DNA of 64,000 nt from Gordonia sp. SL306. Lineage in GTDB: Bacteria > Actinomycetota > Actinomycetes > Mycobacteriales > Mycobacteriaceae. The notes beneath the pieces are model-generated. The model saw only the letters and a program-made list of their open reading frames with translations, did not search any database and was not told the origin of the DNA. Below are positions 58,484 through 64,000 of this stretch, piece after piece. The DNA is taken from NCBI RefSeq assembly GCF_026625785.1, contig NZ_CP113063.1:1860001-1924000 (forward strand). The letters run 5' to 3'. Positions within the stretch are counted from its first letter, which is position 1. The number at the start of each line of letters is the position of its first letter. A program made the translations under genes and the position numbers.

Positions 58484-59298
58484 AGGTGATTGAGCCGCGA
58501 CGTCGCATGGAGACGTGCGGCACGTGCGGCGCGATGCCATCCGAGCTCGGCGCATCGTCGCGCCTCACCGGCGAAGAACGCGTTCTCCTCGGCGAACCGC
58601 CGCCCGTCGACCGCCTGTAGGGAACTCACCGACGCCTCGTGGCGCCGGTACCGGAACACCACCGTCGAGTCGTGGACCAGCGAACCACCGGTCGCGGCCA
58701 GATCCACCAGCAGTGCGAGGTCGAGGACGATCTCCAGCCCTGGACGGAACCCGACGTCGCGCACCGGTTCGGTGCGCCACAGCAGAGATGGGAAATAGGT
58801 CCAGTTGCCATGGTAGAGGCTGGTCGCCAGGGCCTCGCCGCCGAGCACCGTCGCCGACCCGCCCGCCGAGGCCCCAGGTGTGAGAAACCCCTTGATCCGG
58901 TCGCCCAGCGGACGCACCACCTCGCCGCGGTCGTCGATGACCTCGACCCCGGGCGCCACCACCGCGGCGTCGGGGTGGTCGTGGGCGAGCGCGCGTACGG
59001 TGCCGAGGTAATCGGGCAGCATCACGTCGTCGCAGCCCATCACCACGAAATGCTCGGCCTCCACCAACTCGACGCAGCGACGAAAGTTGCCGTTCACTCC
59101 GAGATTGGTCTCGTTGCGCAGGTAGTGGACCCGTGGATCCGCGAGTGACGTCAACCATTCACGCGGCTCGGGATCCGGGTAACAGTCGTCGATCACCACC
59201 AGCCGGAGATCCCCGTCACGCTGGTCCAGGACGCTGGTGACGGCCTGCCGAAACTGCGCGACGTCGCCGTAGAAGGGCATCATCACGTCGATCGGCAC
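58426..59298 (-). CDS. Family 2 glycosyltransferase
   Basis: 290 aa GT-A fold: IDVMMPFYGDVAQFRQAVTSVLDQ, LVVIDDCYPDPEP, NLGVNGNFRRCVELV, FVVMGCDDVMLPDYL (DxD-like DD), and EHFV. Transfers a sugar from a nucleotide donor to an unknown acceptor. GTG 59298. It interrupts the Rv3630-Rv3631 order, with opposite direction, so it is an accessory gene here. Confidence 0.8.
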   Translation of the reverse strand: MPIDVMMPFYGDVAQFRQAVTSVLDQRDGDLRLVVIDDCYPDPEPREWLTSLADPRVHYLRNETNLGVNGNFRRCVELVEAEHFVVMGCDDVMLPDYLGTVRALAHDHPDAAVVAPGVEVIDDRGEVVRPLGDRIKGFLTPGASAGGSATVLGGEALATSLYHGNWTYFPSLLWRTEPVRDVGFRPGLEIVLDLALLVDLAATGGSLVHDSTVVFRYRRHEASVSSLQAVDGRRFAEENAFFAGEARRCAELGWHRAARAARLHATSRLNHLQSRVLAAAGTLRRANATP

Positions 59299-59349
59299 GC
59301 GACCAGACTAGTGCCGGGATACGCCCGCGCCTCGGCTAGGGTTACCCAC

Positions 59350-60054
59350 ATGGCCTCCGGTTCCACCAGCAACGATGACGTGTGGCTGGTGATACCCGTC
59401 TACAACGAGGCGCAGGTGATCCGGAAGGTGGCGGCCGACGCTGCGCAGGTCTTTCCCAACATCGTCTGCGTCGATGACGGCAGCAAGGACGACTCCGCCG
59501 ACGAGATCATCGCCGCAGGCGCCCGTCTGGTGCGGCATCCCGTCAACCTCGGCCAGGGCGCCGCGATCCAGACCGGCGTCGAGTACGCGCGTGTGCAGCC
59601 GGGCGCGCGCTTCTTCGTCACCTTCGACGCCGACGGGCAGCACCAGGTCGACGACGTGGTCGCCATGATCGAACGACTCCGCACCGAGCCGGTCGACATC
59701 GTCGTCGGCACCCGGTTCGCCGAGGGACGCAGCGAATCGGTCCCGCCCCTTCGTCGAATGGCGTTGCGCACCATCGTGTTCCTCAGTCCGCGTACCCGAC
59801 GTCTCGGACTCACCGACGCCCACAACGGATTACGCGCATTCAACAAGACCGTGGCCGACCAGCTCGACCTGATGATGGGCGGGATGAGTCACGCATCCGA
59901 GTTCGTCGCCCTCATCGACCACTACGACTGGCGGGTCACCGAGCAACCGGTCACCATCCTCTACACCGACTATTCGCGCGCGAAGGGACAGTCCCTGATC
60001 AACGGCGTGAACATCGTGGCCGACGGCCTGCTGCACGGCCGCATGCGGCGCTGA
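59350..60054 (+). CDS. ppgS: Polyprenyl-phospho-N-acetylgalactosaminyl synthase-like GT2
   Basis: 234 aa resembling Rv3631 (PpgS), which makes polyprenyl-phosphate-GalNAc for galactosamine decoration of arabinogalactan. Motifs: WLVIPVYNEAQVIRKV, CVDDGSKDDS, HPVNLGQGAAIQTGVEYA, FDADGQHQVDDV (DxD), NGLRAFNK. ATG 59350 is leaderless by look (TAGGGT 59337-59342). The DUF2304 gene follows by 19 bp as in M. tuberculosis Rv3632. Lipid/sugar identity is by analogy. Confidence 0.8.
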   Translation: MASGSTSNDDVWLVIPVYNEAQVIRKVAADAAQVFPNIVCVDDGSKDDSADEIIAAGARLVRHPVNLGQGAAIQTGVEYARVQPGARFFVTFDADGQHQVDDVVAMIERLRTEPVDIVVGTRFAEGRSESVPPLRRMALRTIVFLSPRTRRLGLTDAHNGLRAFNKTVADQLDLMMGGMSHASEFVALIDHYDWRVTEQPVTILYTDYSRAKGQSLINGVNIVADGLLHGRMRR

Positions 60055-60073
60055 GAACGTTGGGAGACTACCG

Positions 60074-60415
60074 ATGATCATCATCCAGATACTCTTGGTG
60101 GCTGCCGCCCTCGGGCTGGTGTGGTACTTCATCACCAACCGCGGCAACGCGCGCGCCTCGGCGGGCGTGAAACTGCTCTTCGTGGCGTTCGTGGTGTTCG
60201 GGATCTATGCGATGCTGCGCCCCAACGACATCACCGCCGTGGCCGAATGGGTCGGCGTCGGCCGTGGCACCGACCTGGTGTTGTACTGCCTGGTGATCGC
60301 CTTCGCGTTCACGACGGTGGCGACCTATCTCCGGTTCCGCGAGTTGGAGATCCGCTATGCACGGCTCGCCCGGGCGATCGCGTTGCAGAACGCGGAGAAC
60401 CAGAACGACGCCTGA
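60074..60415 (+). CDS. DUF2304 small membrane protein (Rv3632-like)
   Basis: 113 aa with three helices (MIIIQILLVAAALGLVWYFI; GVKLLFVAFVVFGIYAML; DLVLYCLVIAFAFTTVATYL) and the FRELEIRYARLARAIALQNA end typical of DUF2304. In mycobacteria this protein is the membrane partner of PpgS. ATG with GGGAG upstream. Operon with ppgS. Confidence 0.85.
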   Translation: MIIIQILLVAAALGLVWYFITNRGNARASAGVKLLFVAFVVFGIYAMLRPNDITAVAEWVGVGRGTDLVLYCLVIAFAFTTVATYLRFRELEIRYARLARAIALQNAENQNDA

Positions 60416-60420
60416 GGCGT

Positions 60421-61053
60421 CTACCCGAGTGGCGGATCGGTCGCCAACGATCGCAGATAGGCCGTCACGTCGGCGTACTCCGGTAACAGCCCACTCTCAC
60501 GGGCGGCCGAGAGGCCCGGTGCGGCCGTGTCCTTCTCGGAGAGTTCGTAGTCGAGCGGCGTGCCGTCGCGGGCAGCCGTCGGCCACTCGATGCCGAGTTC
60601 CGGATCGAGCGGGTTGATGCCGTGCTCGGCGCCCGGGTTGTATCCGGTCGAGCAGAGGTAGGTGACGGTGGAACCGTCGGCGAGGGAACAGAATGCGTGG
60701 CCGAGCCCCTCGGACAGGTACACCGCGCGACGGTCCACGTCGTCGAGCAGCACGGTGTCGTAGGTGCCGAACGTCGGTGACCCGACCCGGATGTCGACGA
60801 TGACGTCGAGGATGGCACCGGACGCACACGTGACATATTTGGCCTGCCCGGGCGGGACGTCGGCGAAATGGACGCCGCGCAGCACGCCGGCCGCCGACAC
60901 CGAGAGGTTCACCTGCGCGAGGTCGAGCCGGTGACCGATCGCCTCCTCGAGCAGATCGCCCTTGAACACCTCCGCGAACAGCCCGCGGGCATCGCCGTGC
61001 TGGACGGGTGTGAGTTCCCATGCACCGTCGATGGACAGTGGTCGCAGCTTCAT
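60421..61053 (-). CDS. rmlC: dTDP-4-dehydrorhamnose 3,5-epimerase
   Basis: 210-aa cupin epimerase of dTDP-L-rhamnose synthesis. LRGVHFADVPPGQAKYVTCASGAILDVIVDIRVGSPTFG is the family core (catalytic H in RGVHF), and YLSEGLGHAFCSL follows. ATG 61053 directly follows the rmlA stop (61054), with no gap, so the genes are coupled. dTDP-rhamnose supplies the linker between peptidoglycan and arabinogalactan. Confidence 0.92.
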   Translation of the reverse strand: MKLRPLSIDGAWELTPVQHGDARGLFAEVFKGDLLEEAIGHRLDLAQVNLSVSAAGVLRGVHFADVPPGQAKYVTCASGAILDVIVDIRVGSPTFGTYDTVLLDDVDRRAVYLSEGLGHAFCSLADGSTVTYLCSTGYNPGAEHGINPLDPELGIEWPTAARDGTPLDYELSEKDTAAPGLSAARESGLLPEYADVTAYLRSLATDPPLG

Positions 61054-61929
61054 TCAGAATCCCTTTCCACGGTCCAGCAGTTCGAGCAGGTAATTGCCGT
61101 AACCCGACTTGCGGAGCTTCTCCGCACGCGCACGCAGATCCTCGTCGTCGATGAATCCCCGCCGCCAGGCGATCTCCTCGGGCACCGCGATCTTGAGGCC
61201 CTGCCGCTGCTCGACGGTGCGGACGAAGTTGCCGGCGTCGAGGAGCGAGTCGAATGTGCCGGTATCGAGCCACGCGGTCCCGCGCGGCAGCACCTTCACC
61301 GCGAGCTTTCCGCGATCGAGGTAGTGCGCGTTGATGTCGGTGATCTCGTATTCGCCACGGGCACTGGGTTTCAGGTCACGGGCGATCTCCACGACATCGT
61401 TGTCGTAGAAGTACAGTCCGGGCACCGCATAGTTGGACCGGGGATGTTCGGGTTTCTCCTGCAGGGCGACCGCTCGGCCGTCAGAGTCGAAGTCGACGAC
61501 GCCGTACGCGGCGGGGTCGGCCACCCAGTAGGCGAAAATCGCTCCGCCGTCGACATTCTCGAAGCCCTGCAGCTGGCTGCCGAGACCTGGTCCGTAGAAG
61601 ATGTTGTCGCCCAGCACGAGTGCCACCGAGTCGTCGCCGATGTGATCGGCGCCGAGGATGAAGGCCTGAGCGAGCCCGTCCGGCGACGGCTGGGTGACAT
61701 AGCTGATGGAGATGCCGAACTGCTCGCCATTGCCGAGCAACCCGTGGAACGCGTCGCTGTCCTGCGGGGTGGTGATGATGAGGATGTCGCGGATACCGGC
61801 CAGCATGAGAGTCGAGAGCGGGTAGTAGATCATCGGCTTGTCGTAGACGGGCACCAACTGCTTGCTGACGCCCTGCGTGATCGGGTGCAGACGGGTCCCG
61901 GTACCGCCGGCGAGAATGATTCCGCGCAT
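61054..61929 (-). CDS. rmlA: Glucose-1-phosphate thymidylyltransferase
   Basis: 291 aa nucleotidyltransferase: [65 protein letters not shown]. Makes dTDP-glucose, first step to dTDP-L-rhamnose. ATG 61929 is used; the reading back to 62229 lies over rmlB. TAGTCT (61942-61937, minus) is a -10 candidate 7 nt upstream. Confidence 0.94.
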   Translation of the reverse strand: MRGIILAGGTGTRLHPITQGVSKQLVPVYDKPMIYYPLSTLMLAGIRDILIITTPQDSDAFHGLLGNGEQFGISISYVTQPSPDGLAQAFILGADHIGDDSVALVLGDNIFYGPGLGSQLQGFENVDGGAIFAYWVADPAAYGVVDFDSDGRAVALQEKPEHPRSNYAVPGLYFYDNDVVEIARDLKPSARGEYEITDINAHYLDRGKLAVKVLPRGTAWLDTGTFDSLLDAGNFVRTVEQRQGLKIAVPEEIAWRRGFIDDEDLRARAEKLRKSGYGNYLLELLDRGKGF

Positions 61930-61936
61930 GACCCTC

Positions 61937-61958
61937 AGACTAGGCGACGGTAGGCTGA
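61937..61958. promoter_or_regulatory. Divergent promoters of rmlAC and rmlB
   Basis: TAGTCT on the minus strand (61942-61937) serves rmlA and TAGGCT on the plus strand (61953-61958) serves rmlB; the 54-bp gap between start codons leaves the polymerases overlapping footprints, giving balanced expression. rmlB has an AAAGGGG RBS. Confidence 0.5.
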
Positions 61959-61980
61959 TCGGCGTCAGCGAAAGGGGTAG

Positions 61981-63892
<1,912 letters not shown>

Positions 63893-63977
63893 AACGCCGA
63901 CGGTATCCCGAGACGATGAGGGCGACAACACAGCATCCCCGGAGCGAACGCCCAGGCCGATTGCATACCGTGGTGCC

Positions 63978-64000
63978 ATGCGCGTACTCGTCAGCGGCGG
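63978..64000 (+). CDS. Start of a gene cut by the window end
   Basis: ATG at 63978 begins MRVLVSGG, the usual N-terminal strand of an NAD(P)- or FAD-binding oxidoreductase (for example FAD-dependent monooxygenases starting MRVLVSGAS). TACCGT at 63966-63971 is 6 nt upstream, a leaderless promoter. Only seven codons are visible, so the type is a guess. Confidence 0.35.

Noticed and set aside
63893..63979. ATG at 63979 as start of the last alpha/beta hydrolase
   Set aside because: It would cross the promoter and start of the divergent plus-strand gene at 63978, and the extra 29 residues look unstructured.

Overview
The window is 64 kb of high-GC actinobacterial chromosome, most likely from Gordonia or a close relative in the Mycobacteriales. 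The evidence is gene content and order: an F420-dependent glucose-6-phosphate dehydrogenase and an F420-type PPOX protein, the glnX-glnH-pknG sensing operon beside ackA-pta and the thi genes in nearly the same order as Mycobacterium tuberculosis Rv0407-Rv0417, a plsB2-plsC-WS/DGAT operon like Rv2482c-Rv2484c, and a ppgS/DUF2304/rml cell-wall block like Rv3630-Rv3632. Many genes lack a Shine-Dalgarno site and have a TANNNT hexamer 6-7 nt before the start codon, the usual picture of leaderless actinobacterial transcripts. I found no rRNA, tRNA, CRISPR array, prophage or intact insertion sequence.

Layout. 1-8.4 kb: end of a DUF389 membrane protein, two convergent paralogous alkyl sulfatases sharing a bidirectional terminator, a secreted protein of unknown function, a GAP-family (Sap-like) membrane protein, a SulP sulfate permease and a 61-residue secreted peptide. 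8.4-14.4 kb: guanine deaminase, a divergent ATP-grasp enzyme and DMT-like membrane protein, an SCO6745-family protein, a SnoaL-like protein and a phosphoribosyltransferase. 14.4-24.1 kb, all minus strand: ABC exporter, large LuxR regulator, then the glycerolipid operon plsB - HAD/PlsC fusion - WS/DGAT, joined by 4-nt stop/start overlaps. 24.2-27.5 kb: riboswitch-controlled thiO-thiS-thiG and divergent thiE.

27.5-28.2 kb holds the most unusual unit: a promoter, a 15-codon leader peptide containing Ile-Leu-Val, a strong hairpin overlapping the end of that peptide, and a 135-residue protein that looks like the allosteric (leucine-sensing) domain of 2-isopropylmalate synthase without any catalytic domain. 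It sits as an insertion between thiE and the NUDIX gene in the otherwise conserved PknG neighbourhood.

28.2-43.5 kb: NUDIX hydrolase, glnX-glnH-pknG, pta-ackA, an accessory block (AGPS-like FAD oxidase, TetR, secreted protein, EamA transporter, LysR) and fgd. 43.5-51 kb is a more plastic stretch: a small membrane protein, a frameshifted DUF222/HNH nuclease gene carrying a REP-like repeat, a MarR/quinone-reductase pair with a clear operator, an ABC exporter behind a MerR/SoxR-type promoter, small membrane proteins and a hormone-sensitive-lipase-type esterase. 51-64 kb: a Pls/PosA-type NRPS-like protein, DoxX, an M1 aminopeptidase, then cell-wall glycan genes (flippase, GT2, PpgS, DUF2304, rmlC, rmlA, rmlB), an alpha/beta hydrolase and the first codons of a further gene.

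Functional assignments rest on motifs and family resemblance read by eye; no database search was run.
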